Source: Tolypothrix sp. PCC 7910
Lineage (GTDB): Bacteria > Cyanobacteriota > Cyanobacteriia > Cyanobacteriales > Nostocaceae
Assembly: GCF_011769525.1 (NCBI RefSeq)
Contig: NZ_CP050440.1
Coordinates: 683,501 to 747,500 of the forward strand
Direction: 5' to 3'
DNA: 64,000 bases
Made by a program: the position numbers and the translations under genes. A model generated the notes under the pieces. It saw nothing but the letters and a program-made list of their open reading frames with translations. It did no database searches and was not told where the DNA came from. Of the stretch, positions 39,501 through 47,993 are shown piece by piece (the first letter of the stretch is position 1; the number at the start of each line of letters is the position of its first letter).

Positions 39501-40139
39501 ATGTCCATTTTTTTTCACGAACAGCTTTACCGCAGCAATGCTGTAATGAAAAAGCTAAAGGATTATCCTGTTACTATCTGTGGCGCTGGCGCATTAGGCG
39601 CGAACATTACAGAAAACTTAGCTCGGTCTGGTTTTGATAAACTAACTCTAATTGATCGCGATCGCATTGAGGAACGTAATCTTTCTACTCAGCCTTATTA
39701 CCGTTCTGATGTAGGCGCATTTAAGGTGAAAATTTTGGCGAATAATTTATATCGTGCTATTGGTACAAAAATTGATGGTAAAACCAAGGAGTTGACACCA
39801 GCAAATACAAATCAACTCCTCAAAGATAGTCAGCTAATTATCGATGTTTTTGATAACAGTATCGCCCGTCAAGCAGTTAAGGATTATGCAGAAAAATTCC
39901 ATATTCCTTGTCTTCATGTTGGGCTATCAGCCGATTATGCAGAGGTAATTTGGAATGAAGTTTATCGCGTTCCTTCTGATGTGAATGATGATATCTGTGA
40001 TTATCCCTTGGCGCGCAACTTGGTAATGTTAACCGTTGCGGTGGCTTGTGAAGCGGTGATTTCCTTCATTGCGATCGCACAACAGCGTAATTTTACCATC
40101 ACCCTTAAGGATCTGACAGTTCAACCCCTGTTTCTGTAG
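39501..40139 (+). CDS. E1-like ThiF/MoeB-family adenylyltransferase
   Basis: 212 residues from ATG 39501, shorter than MoeB/ThiF (~240-270). ATP-binding motif TICGAGALGANITENLARSGF, then LTLIDRDRIEERNLSTQPYY, SQLIIDVFDNSIARQAVKDYA and PCLHVGLSA. There are no CxxC zinc pairs; single Cys in DDICDYPLARN could be an acceptor. It would adenylate the C-terminus of a ubiquitin-like protein, the 66-residue gene at 33304 being the candidate. Such non-standard E1s occur in prokaryotic ubiquitin-like systems. Confidence 0.87.
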   Translation: MSIFFHEQLYRSNAVMKKLKDYPVTICGAGALGANITENLARSGFDKLTLIDRDRIEERNLSTQPYYRSDVGAFKVKILANNLYRAIGTKIDGKTKELTPANTNQLLKDSQLIIDVFDNSIARQAVKDYAEKFHIPCLHVGLSADYAEVIWNEVYRVPSDVNDDICDYPLARNLVMLTVAVACEAVISFIAIAQQRNFTITLKDLTVQPLFL

Positions 40140-40735
40140 GGGAATTGCCCCCTAACTTGAAAGGGTCATTGGTCATTGGTGCAATGATAATTTTTATTTA
40201 TCATTTTAAAAAGAAAGAGTATTTGCTTTAATTATCGCACTGGTTTTATCTTGTAAATACAAGAAATCAAACATCCACCTGAAATTTTTTAGCTTTATTT
40301 TGAATAAAAGATGCCTATGAAGTATATCGCTAATCCTGGATAATAACACCGCTAATCTCATTAGTAGCTCCTGTTTTTAATATGTCTTAAAAGCTCTAAA
40401 TCTGATGGGATTATGGGTGTTTTCGACAACAAAAAATATTTAATTATTGACGCATTTTACTTGTAAAAATCTCAATAATTAAGCCAGAATATATTTGCCA
40501 TGTTCCGAAAATTAGGCGGAGGGAGATGAAGTCTTCCATAGGATGAGAAACCGTCAGATATATGACGCTGGCACAGTTTCTTCATCTACTTATTTATGGC
40601 AAACCACCAAAACTGACATCAGCTTATAGTCATAAATTGGCTATAAATTGAGGATGTTTTTGCAATTGATTTGCTAATTTTAAAGCCTAATTTAAATATC
40701 CATCCGTATCCATCCGTATCCATCCCGTAACTGCC
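40140..40735. other. Spacer with a possible structured RNA
   Basis: Near 40532-40587 GATGAGAAAC and GTTTCTTCATC enclose CGTCA-GATATA-TGACG, giving a two-level hairpin preceded by purine-rich GGCGGAGGGAGATGAAG. Before the next gene ATCCATCCGT repeats (40697-40729, 10-bp period). Otherwise nothing. Confidence 0.35.
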
Positions 40736-41266
40736 ATGAAGAATATTTCTAGATTATCTAAAGCTGTTTTAGCTCTCAGTTTTGGACTCTGTTTGCTGCC
40801 GATTTCCAAGACCTATGCTGCTAATACCGATGTTTCAGCACCTCTGAGTGCTAGAACTACGTACAATCAAACCAACGTCTCGACAGCAACCTATTATTTC
40901 ACTGTCGCTGTACCCGCTTCTGCAACCAAACCCTTACAACAAGTTACCCTGACACAGATTCAAGGTGGCGAAAATATTGAGTTTGATGCTCAACAAAGTA
41001 GCGCCTTTGTGGGAACAAGCGATCGCGCTGGAGAAAATCTGCCAGTTGCGATCGCCAGTAACCCCAATCAAGATAATACTGTGACAATCCAGTTTGCACA
41101 GCCTTTACCACCAGGTCAAACCGTAACCATTGCTCTCAAACCATATCGTAATCCTGCTTACGAAGGATTTTACTTGTTTAATGTCAAAGCTGCTCCCACA
41201 GATCAAAGTACAGAAGGTCAATCTCTGGGTGTAGCAAGGTTACAGTTTTACCAAAACGACTTCTAA
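40736..41266 (+). CDS. DUF2808 exported protein
   Basis: 176 residues. Signal peptide ends SKTYA/AN. The mature region TYYFTVAVPASATKPLQQVTL, FVGTSDRAGENLPV, IQFAQPLPPGQTVTIAL, GFYLFNVKAAP is the cyanobacterial DUF2808 pattern, probably a beta-sandwich in the periplasm or cell surface. Function unknown. Confidence 0.88.
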   Translation: MKNISRLSKAVLALSFGLCLLPISKTYAANTDVSAPLSARTTYNQTNVSTATYYFTVAVPASATKPLQQVTLTQIQGGENIEFDAQQSSAFVGTSDRAGENLPVAIASNPNQDNTVTIQFAQPLPPGQTVTIALKPYRNPAYEGFYLFNVKAAPTDQSTEGQSLGVARLQFYQNDF

Positions 41267-41359
41267 CTGCATAACTAGCATAGCTAAGTCTGGTAATTAG
41301 ATTTGCAATTGTTTCCAAACCACTATCGGGGACGTACCGCTGTGCGTCCCTATTTCCTT

Positions 41360-42310
41360 TTAATAGCCAGCATTTTTATCGACAACATTACGCAGGGGTT
41401 GACCGTTGTAATAGCGTGTAAAATTCTCGAGAAAAAGTGCGATCGCCCGCTCTCTAGTTTTGGGAGAATGACCAGAACAATGAGGCGTAAGAAAAATATT
41501 TGGTTGCGTCCATAACTGACTTTCTGGTGGTAGCGGTTCTGTAAAGACTGTATCCAAAGCTGCACCAGCAATTTGACTAGTTTGTAAAGCTTTAATTAGT
41601 GCAGGTTCATCAACAATTGCACCACGGGCAATATTAATTAAATAAGCATCGGGACGCATGAGGCTAAATACTTCCTCATCAATCATCCCCTTGGTTTCTT
41701 TTGTTAAGGGTGTGGCAATAACTACATAATGGGCTTCACTTAAGAGTGGCTTCCATTCATTTGCACCTACTATTTTATCGAAGTTTGGTAATGGTTGTGG
41801 ATTACGGCGACTACCATAAATATTTAAACTAAAAGCTTTAGCACGTTTAGCAATTTCTTGCCCAATTCCACCTGCACCGATAATTAATAAGGTTTTATCG
41901 AGCAGTTCTTCATTTCTAAAGCCTCTTTGCCAACTTTTTTGTGCTTGTAGTTCACGCAATTTGGGAAAATTCTTCGCGTAAGACAAAATATAAGCAATCA
42001 CAAATTCCGCCATCGGAATAGCATGAAGTCCTGCACCATTCGTCAGCAGAATTTCCCTTTCTAAATATTGTGGTGTGAGAATATTGTTTACACCTGCATT
42101 TGTAGCTTGATGCCAACGCAATCTTGGTGCTGCATCGAGAACTTTTTGCAAAGTCGTTGGTTTTATATAATAAAGCCAACTAAAATATACTTCCGCATCT
42201 GTAGCATCACCATCAATATTGCCATCTACATCAGCCCGTACAAATGTTATATCTCTAGGTAGATGCGGTTTAATCTCATCAGCAACTTCTATGGGAAGAA
42301 TGAGTTTCAT
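41360..42310 (-). CDS. D-2-hydroxyacid dehydrogenase
   Basis: 316 residues. NAD(P) motif LLIIGAGGIGQEIAKRAKA with SRR after the second strand (NADP preference likely). Catalytic triad visible: Arg in INIARGAIVDE, Glu in FTEPLPPES, His in LTPHCSGHS. It reduces a 2-oxo acid or oxidises a D-hydroxyacid; substrate unknown. Convergent with the DUF2808 gene. Confidence 0.93.
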   Translation of the reverse strand: MKLILPIEVADEIKPHLPRDITFVRADVDGNIDGDATDAEVYFSWLYYIKPTTLQKVLDAAPRLRWHQATNAGVNNILTPQYLEREILLTNGAGLHAIPMAEFVIAYILSYAKNFPKLRELQAQKSWQRGFRNEELLDKTLLIIGAGGIGQEIAKRAKAFSLNIYGSRRNPQPLPNFDKIVGANEWKPLLSEAHYVVIATPLTKETKGMIDEEVFSLMRPDAYLINIARGAIVDEPALIKALQTSQIAGAALDTVFTEPLPPESQLWTQPNIFLTPHCSGHSPKTRERAIALFLENFTRYYNGQPLRNVVDKNAGY

Positions 42311-42399
42311 TATTGCTTACTCCATTTATATTTGAGCCAAATCTACTTATAAATTTTGATTTTTTAGTGCAGTTATTATTAATTATAGTTTCTTAAATT

Positions 42400-43131
42400 A
42401 TGTTTAAGTCTCATCTAATTTATCTAACAGATATAGTAAACTTCCTAAATAACTTCTTCAATGTTGAGCAATTTCCTACTAGCGAGAGAGGCGGTATATA
42501 TTTACCATCATTAAATCCTGTAGAACGGTTAGGTTTAGCACTGGAAGCTAAAACAGGATTATATGAATGGGTACGCTATCAAAGTTTAGATATATTATTC
42601 TTACATCGTCCTTGGAACCTAGAATTAAAGAAAGTTCCAGCGCAGTTAGGAATAATTTCTTATCATCTACCATTCGATGAGAACTTAACTGTAGGTTTCA
42701 ATCCTCGTTTAGCTCAAGTTTTGCAAATGTCTAATTTAGAAGTATTAGGCAAAAAAGAAAATAGAGCAATTGGGATGATTGGCAATATACAAACTCAATC
42801 TTTCCTCGAATTATGTAGTTTTATCACACAAACATTTGGCAAACCCGAACAAGTATTACCATCAGTTAACTCTGATATTAAACGCATTGCTGTTGTTGGT
42901 GCAATGACAGATTTATTAGTACGCGAAGCAGCAAAACGTGGTGGTGATGTTTATATTACAGGACAATTTCGCCAACCAGCGAAAGCCGCAATACAAGAAA
43001 CTCAAATAAGCGTTATTACAGTAGGTCATCGTCGTAGCGAATTATGGGGTTTACGTTCATTATCAGAAGTACTACAAGAACGCTGGTCTAGGTTAGAAGT
43101 ATTTATCTATAATGACTCTGAATCTACTTAA
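42400..43131 (+). CDS. Nif3-like dinuclear metal centre protein
   Basis: 243 residues. DILFLHRPW aligns with the HH(P) metal site, RIAVVGAMTDLLVREAAKRGGDVYITGQFR with the central block, and VGHRRSELWGLRSL with the C-terminal GHxxSE metal site. The first His pair reads H-R instead of H-H. Nif3/DUF34 proteins are universal metal-binding proteins of debated role; the variant site may bind one metal. Confidence 0.87.
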   Translation: MFKSHLIYLTDIVNFLNNFFNVEQFPTSERGGIYLPSLNPVERLGLALEAKTGLYEWVRYQSLDILFLHRPWNLELKKVPAQLGIISYHLPFDENLTVGFNPRLAQVLQMSNLEVLGKKENRAIGMIGNIQTQSFLELCSFITQTFGKPEQVLPSVNSDIKRIAVVGAMTDLLVREAAKRGGDVYITGQFRQPAKAAIQETQISVITVGHRRSELWGLRSLSEVLQERWSRLEVFIYNDSEST

Positions 43132-43139
43132 ATTTATCA

Positions 43140-43251
43140 TATAGCAGGAGTTCGCGTAGGATGCGTTAGCGATAGCGTAACGCATCAGCTGAAATTGTTT
43201 CATAAATCAAATCAGATTCCTATATGATGACACTTAATCTACTTAAATTCA
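43140..43251. repeat. GATGCGTTAGCG interspersed repeat
   Basis: GTAGGATGCGTTAGCGATA followed by GCGTAACGCATCAGC folds on itself. The unit recurs (with variation) near 1330-1365, 13330, 28175-28212 and 47775-47850. ATATAGCAGGA also repeats at 43139 and 43254 here. Confidence 0.55.
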
Positions 43252-43536
43252 TCATATAGCAGGATTATGTAACCAAGTTTCTGTAGCATTATCCCAATAA
43301 GCATCAACCCAAAGCTTTTGTGTTTCATCCCAGTAGGATAATGTTGCTAGATCTACCATTGCAATTTTAATCTCAATCTCTGCTTCTGAGGCTAGCGGCC
43401 CGGAATTTGCAAAACTAAATTTGTCATCAAAGATGTCCATTATCCATCCTTGATATTCTTGCCCATTGGTTAGTTTGAAATAGTGCTTTGTACCAAACTC
43501 CCTAAATTCTTCTAGAATAGCTTTTGCATTTTTCAT
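43252..43536 (-). CDS. Small Sm/SH3-like protein, unknown function
   Basis: 94 residues from ATG 43536; a GTG at 43563 close to AAAGGTG is an alternative start. KHYFKLTNGQEYQGWIMDIFDDKFSFANSG has the look of an Sm-like small barrel (strand, NG, Y-x-G turn). C-terminus Trp-rich (SYWDETQKLWVDAYWDNATETWL). No family recognised. Confidence 0.6.
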   Translation of the reverse strand: MKNAKAILEEFREFGTKHYFKLTNGQEYQGWIMDIFDDKFSFANSGPLASEAEIEIKIAMVDLATLSYWDETQKLWVDAYWDNATETWLHNPAI

Positions 43537-43591
43537 AAATCTTATTTTTTCATCAGTCACCACCTTTTGATAAATTGATATTTTAAATCTT

Positions 43592-44593
43592 TTATTGCTT
43601 CACTATCCAATCATCTAATTTAAAATCAGACTGGGCTAATTTTTGCGAAACTAAAAATTTCTTTGTCCCTTCTAAAAGTTGTACGCCTTGATTGGGTAAA
43701 GGTTCTACTGGGAATTGTGTGATGGGAAAAGAAGCTTTCACCACATCAAGAGGATATCCCGAAACATCAGCATGAAATTTGTAGTAAGCCTCCGGGTTGG
43801 CTTGAATATCTTTCACAGATGCTTGTTTAATCTGATTCCACTTTTGCGGTAAATCTGGATGTTTAGCTAAAAAATCTTCTGTAGCTACTGTAACGCTAGT
43901 TCCACGTAAGTCTGGGTGTTGAATTGCTTCATCAATCACAGGATAGCCTTTTGCTTTTAACAAGGGACCAGTTCCTGTTGACGCTGCGATCGCAGCCACA
44001 TCTCCCCGTTCTAATGCGGCTTGGGCTTCACTTGGTAGCATATGGATAACCTTAACGCGATCGCTAATTCCAGCCTTTTGCAATAATCCAATTAAATAGC
44101 GATGCATATAGGAACCTTTGGAAGTCGCTACTTTCTGTCCTTTAAGTTCCGCTACAGAACTCGGGCCATTTTTCTTCGCCAATAACCAAGCATTCGTCCC
44201 TACTTGTTCTTGACCAATCAAACGCGTGGGTAAACCTTTGGCTTTACCAACTAATGCAGGTGTATCACCATAAATTCCTACATCCACTTCTCCAGCTACC
44301 AAGGCTTCATTCAAATTCGGCCCGTTAGGAAAATTCAGCGTTTTGATTTCTGTAATCCCTAATTTTTCCAATTCTGGTAAAAGTTTACCTTGATGCATTG
44401 CCCAACCTGTCGGGCCAGTTGGTGTTTTAATTTTACCGTTAGTAATAAAACCTAACCGCAATGTGGAAGTTTTAACTTCCGCCTTAGTTGTAGTTGTAGG
44501 ATTGGGTACCGCTTGAGAAACTGTTTGATTAGAACTGCAAGCAGTAGTAAGAAATAATAAACTCGATACAGCTAGAGTTGGTAGTTTAAGCAT
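43592..44593 (-). CDS. ABC transporter substrate-binding lipoprotein, sulfonate/taurine/nitrate type
   Basis: 333 residues from ATG 44593. Lipobox LFLTTACSSN. Body: TLRLGFITNGK, GITEIKTLNFPNGPNLNEALVAGEVDVGIYGDTPALVGKA, ELKGQKVATSKGSYMHRYLIGLLQKAG and LERGDVAAIAASTGTG follow the SsuA/TauA/NrtA class (PF09084/13379). Its neighbours are a ferredoxin and an APS-reductase-like flavoprotein on the same strand, so an organosulfur ligand is likelier than nitrate. No permease gene adjacent. Confidence 0.87.
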   Translation of the reverse strand: MLKLPTLAVSSLLFLTTACSSNQTVSQAVPNPTTTTKAEVKTSTLRLGFITNGKIKTPTGPTGWAMHQGKLLPELEKLGITEIKTLNFPNGPNLNEALVAGEVDVGIYGDTPALVGKAKGLPTRLIGQEQVGTNAWLLAKKNGPSSVAELKGQKVATSKGSYMHRYLIGLLQKAGISDRVKVIHMLPSEAQAALERGDVAAIAASTGTGPLLKAKGYPVIDEAIQHPDLRGTSVTVATEDFLAKHPDLPQKWNQIKQASVKDIQANPEAYYKFHADVSGYPLDVVKASFPITQFPVEPLPNQGVQLLEGTKKFLVSQKLAQSDFKLDDWIVKQ

Positions 44594-44954
44594 GAACAAC
44601 AAACCGCAAAAACACAGAGAATACAGCTAAAACAAGAAAATTAAATTACAGCTATCTTTAGATGAATTAGATAGGTAGGGGCACAACATTGTTCACCTGT
44701 GTCAACTTAACGCGAAACCCGTTTACCACAAGGAACTGAAGTTCCTTGCTAATAGCCAAAGTCATCTCAAGATGACTAAATATCCTCAAAATCTTGAGTC
44801 TACTTCAGTAGACTTTGGTTATTAGCCTGAGAATTCATTCTCAGGCGGACGGTAAAGCTAAGACAGAGGCTATTTTTAGCTTAAGTTGACACCAATAAAC
44901 ATTGTTGTGCCCGATAATCCGTACATCACCCACTAAAAATTTGTTGTGTACTAT
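44594..44954. repeat. Cluster of short perfect palindromes
   Basis: Within 44730-44860: GGAACTGAAGTTCC, GTCATCTCAAGATGAC, GTCTACTTCAGTAGAC, CCTGAGAATTCATTCTCAGG. Four different palindromes share a centre of the form CT(T/C)(C)A-AG. They are joined by near-identical linkers (TTGCTAATAGCCAAAG / CTTTGGTTATTAGCC). Looks like a composite repeat, possibly a remnant of an IS200/IS605-type end or a REPIN; no gene. Confidence 0.5.
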
Positions 44955-45284
44955 TTATTTCATCTGCTTGAGAATTTGATGTGTAGAATCTTCTTGGGCA
45001 GAGGAAATGCGATCGCGTCCCCAACCAATATTTCTTCGGTAACTTCCCAAAAGTTCAGCCTCTTTCAATAATGTTTCATCTACTGAATCTAGAGGATCAA
45101 CTTGCGGTGCTACATATAAAGCATCCACCGGACAGTACAATTCACACATGAAACAGGTTTGACAATCACTTTGTCTAGCAATAGTAGGTGGTGCATCTGA
45201 CACTCTATCAAAAACATTTGTCGGGCAAACATTCACGCAAATATTACATTGAATACACCGCGACGCACTAACTAACTCAATCAT
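44955..45284 (-). CDS. 2[4Fe-4S] ferredoxin subunit
   Basis: 109 residues from ATG 45284 (upstream sequence in frame is intergenic repeat). Two cluster motifs: CIQCNICVNVCP and CQTCFMCELYCP. C-terminal ~50 residues are charged (LLKEAELLGSYRRNIGWGRDR). It is the natural electron partner of the flavoprotein encoded 230 bases upstream, as AprB pairs with AprA. Confidence 0.9.
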   Translation of the reverse strand: MIELVSASRCIQCNICVNVCPTNVFDRVSDAPPTIARQSDCQTCFMCELYCPVDALYVAPQVDPLDSVDETLLKEAELLGSYRRNIGWGRDRISSAQEDSTHQILKQMK

Positions 45285-45514
45285 AGGATTTTGGATTTTA
45301 GATTTGGCGGAAAGTTGCAAGGAGGGTTTCCCTCCGTAGCAGACTTTTCTTGGCGTAGCCTCTCCCTTTGGGAGAAGACAGATTTTGGATTGAGAAATGA
45401 GGCGCATTGTTAAATACATTTAGTCTTTCTCTTTGCGCCTCTGTGCGACAGCAGTCGCTACAACGGGGGGAACCCCCGCAACGCGCTGCCTCCTCTGCGT
45501 GAGAAAAAAGATAA
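45285..45514. repeat. Spacer of interspersed repeats
   Basis: Between the flavoprotein and ferredoxin genes: CCAAAATCTAAAATCC, GGGAGAGGCTACGCCAAG, GAGGCGCAGAGAGA-like and CTCTGCGTGAGAAAAAAG units, all common cyanobacterial intergenic repeats. They probably inserted inside a former tighter operon. Confidence 0.5.
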
Positions 45515-47149
45515 CTAAGAAGACGCGCCTACCAATTCCTTCTCTATCCCCAATTCCTCACGTCGCACCCAGACTCGATCCAAACCACCACTAACTAAAT
45601 AGTGTTGCTGGTTCACATCAATCTCTGGAAAGTCCAGATGCTTGTGCATACCGCGAGTTTCTTTCCGTTCTAAAGCACTGCTATACATCCATCGCGCTGT
45701 AGCCACCATTGCAGCAGCTTCCCGCATCTGAATAATATTTTGCTGATTCCCAGCTTGACTACTACGAATTTCTTGCCAAAGGTTATCTAATCTCTGCAAT
45801 GATCCAGTTAAAGTCTGTTCTGTACGGAAAAGATTGCGATCGTAGGGGAAAACCTCAGCTTGGGTAGCTTGGATCACCTCTTCAGCTTTAATTTGATGTT
45901 GACTACCACTAATCAATCCAGCCTCACCAACGGCTTCTACAGGGCGCTGTGTTCCCCACTCTCCCAAACCCTGGGCGTATTCAGCCGCAGATTTACCAGC
46001 CCAGTAACCAGAAGAAATTGCCCAAGCTGCATTATGACTACCACCACCAGTAAAGCCACCACAAATTAATTCTCTGGTAGCAGCATCACCAGCAGCGTAA
46101 AGTCCTGGGACGGATGCTGCACAGGTAGAATCAACAATCCGAATCCCACCTGTACCGCGTACTGTTCCTTCTAAACGCAAGGTGACGGGGAATCGTTGGT
46201 TAAAGGGATCAATCCCTGCACGATCAAATGGTAAGAAGAAATTTGGCTGTGCTTTCCGCATATTTGCCTGCATATCTTCATTTGCTTTATCCAAGATGGC
46301 ATAGACAGGTTGTGTTAACAGCGTTTGAGCAATTACTGAACGCCCTCTTTGAGACCCTGCACCAGGTATAGGCGTGCCATCTTCGTATGTGAAAGTTGCC
46401 CAATTGTAAAACAGGGTTTTGGTAACCGAAGAAAAGGCGGGAGAGATGCCATAAGCGTTAGAAAACTCCATCCCTGACATCTCTGCACCCGCTTCTGCTG
46501 CCATGAGGTATCCATCCCCAGTCAGGACATTGCAACCTAAAGCTTTACTTAAAAAAGCACAACCACCTGTTGCAATGATTACTCCACCTGCACGTACAAC
46601 CCATTGCTTACCAGTCTGGCGGTTAACTCCAGTTGCCCCAGCAACAGCACCTTTTGCGTCTACTAATAATTGCAAGGCAGGACTATTGTCTAAAATTGTT
46701 ACTCCCACCCGCTTAATTTGCTTCCGCATCAGGCGCATATATTCTGGCCCCTGGAGACTGCGCCGATAGGGTTTACCCTCTCCATCAACAGGAAAAGGAT
46801 AACCCCACTCTGCTAATAGGTTGACGTTGGTATATGTCTGATCCAGTACCTGATCCATCCAGGTACGATTGGCTAAAAATCCCCCCAAGGCTTCGCGACT
46901 GGCTTTTGCAGCTTCTCTAGCTTCCGCATCAGGAGGTACATACCATACACCATTACCCGATGCTGCTGCACAACCACTCGTACCGCAGTAACCCTTATCG
47001 ACTAAAACTACCTTGGCACCAGCAGATGCAGCACTCCAAGCAGCCCACGTACCAGCTGGGCCGCCGCCAATTACTAGAACATCTGTCTGTAAGTTATGGT
47101 CAACATCAATGGTAGATGAACTCTGCGATCGCCAATGGGGACTACTCAT
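45515..47149 (-). CDS. FAD-binding oxidoreductase, APS-reductase/fumarate-reductase alpha type
   Basis: 544 residues. TDVLVIGGGPAGTWAAWSAASAGAKVVLVDKG is the FAD motif (described by residues ~20-50), then the TSGCAAASGNGVW substrate-side loop, VIIATGGCAFLS, and FTGGGSHNAAWAISSG near the C-terminal third. This subgroup goes with a 2[4Fe-4S] ferredoxin, as here, resembling AprAB. With sulfonate-type binding proteins on both sides, a role in organosulfur oxidation or reduction is likely but the substrate is unknown. Confidence 0.9.
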   Translation of the reverse strand: MSSPHWRSQSSSTIDVDHNLQTDVLVIGGGPAGTWAAWSAASAGAKVVLVDKGYCGTSGCAAASGNGVWYVPPDAEAREAAKASREALGGFLANRTWMDQVLDQTYTNVNLLAEWGYPFPVDGEGKPYRRSLQGPEYMRLMRKQIKRVGVTILDNSPALQLLVDAKGAVAGATGVNRQTGKQWVVRAGGVIIATGGCAFLSKALGCNVLTGDGYLMAAEAGAEMSGMEFSNAYGISPAFSSVTKTLFYNWATFTYEDGTPIPGAGSQRGRSVIAQTLLTQPVYAILDKANEDMQANMRKAQPNFFLPFDRAGIDPFNQRFPVTLRLEGTVRGTGGIRIVDSTCAASVPGLYAAGDAATRELICGGFTGGGSHNAAWAISSGYWAGKSAAEYAQGLGEWGTQRPVEAVGEAGLISGSQHQIKAEEVIQATQAEVFPYDRNLFRTEQTLTGSLQRLDNLWQEIRSSQAGNQQNIIQMREAAAMVATARWMYSSALERKETRGMHKHLDFPEIDVNQQHYLVSGGLDRVWVRREELGIEKELVGASS

Positions 47150-47993
47150 TGAATTCCTCGCCTCAATATTTAGCTTATGAACTAAAAAAACTTAGATAAT
47201 CATGCAATAAATATGCCAGTTACTAACTGCAATGATGTTCATTAGAACAGTTAATCAATGCATATTGTTGTAGCACTGGCATTTACAATACCATAAATTA
47301 CGGTTAGTCGGTCAAGTTACAGTATTTATTTTCAATAAAAGCCTTGCATAATTTTTTACAAAAATCAAGAGGTTGTTTTTATCAAACTTCCAATCCTCAA
47401 TAAAAAGCAGAGTTTTTTAAGAAAAATCCCATAAAATTACTGCTTAAAATCGTAGATTTGACCTAAAATCTGCCTATTATCGGTTTTTTATGATTTTGCG
47501 TAAAAAATTAAATATAAGCTGAAAATTATAAAATTTTATAAAAAGTTTATTGTGTGGTAGGCACTTTAGTGCTCACCTTAATAGGTTCTAAGCACTAAAG
47601 CGCTTACTACAGGTTTGTAGACAATCCCAAAAATTAAATTATCCAATCAGTGAGAGCAAAGACAATAATCAGATTTTTCCTCCTCTGCTTCCTCGGCTAA
47701 CACAGCGAAGAGATAATTTATTTTCTAGCCCTCAATCTCAATTAGAGACCATTGATAAAGTAATCTTAAGTAGGGTGTGTTACGGCTATGAAAGGATTTG
47801 GGAATAAGAGACAATGAAATTTAGCCGTAACGCACCATCCATGCGGCAGTGCGTTGGCGCTAAGACTGTTAATTAGTGACCAACCATATCGAAAATATGC
47901 GCCTAACACAACGCCAGTTCGCTCAAGTCGGGGAACCCGCCCACACGACTGGCTCCCCTACATTAATTTTATTTTTACTTTATAAATAACCTC
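47150..47993. other. Promoter region and repeats upstream of the flavoprotein
   Basis: TTACGGTTAGTCGGTCAAG (47298-47316) resembles the TACGGTAA element found before other sulfur-island genes. GGCACTTTAGTGC and GCACTAAAGCGC palindromes at 47559-47610. GTAGGGTGTGTTACGG and GCGTTGGCGC repeats at 47773-47860. No gene recognised. Confidence 0.45.
47298..47320 (-). promoter_or_regulatory. Candidate sulfur-island regulatory motif (site S5)
   Basis: TTACGGTTAGTCGGTCAAG, 150 bases upstream of the flavoprotein start. Matches the core TACGG(T)(A)A..T.G(G)TC(G)A(A) shared with sites at 49591, 51787, 53112 and 62922. Weakest of the five. Confidence 0.3.

Noticed and set aside
43592-44593. Nitrate-binding protein (NrtA)
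   Set aside because: Same structural class, but shorter and placed next to sulfur-type flavoprotein and ferredoxin genes with no nitrate genes nearby; sulfonate-type preferred.
45285-45419. N-terminal extension of the ferredoxin
   Set aside because: Translated interspersed repeats, no homology to ferredoxins; ATG 45284 gives the standard length.
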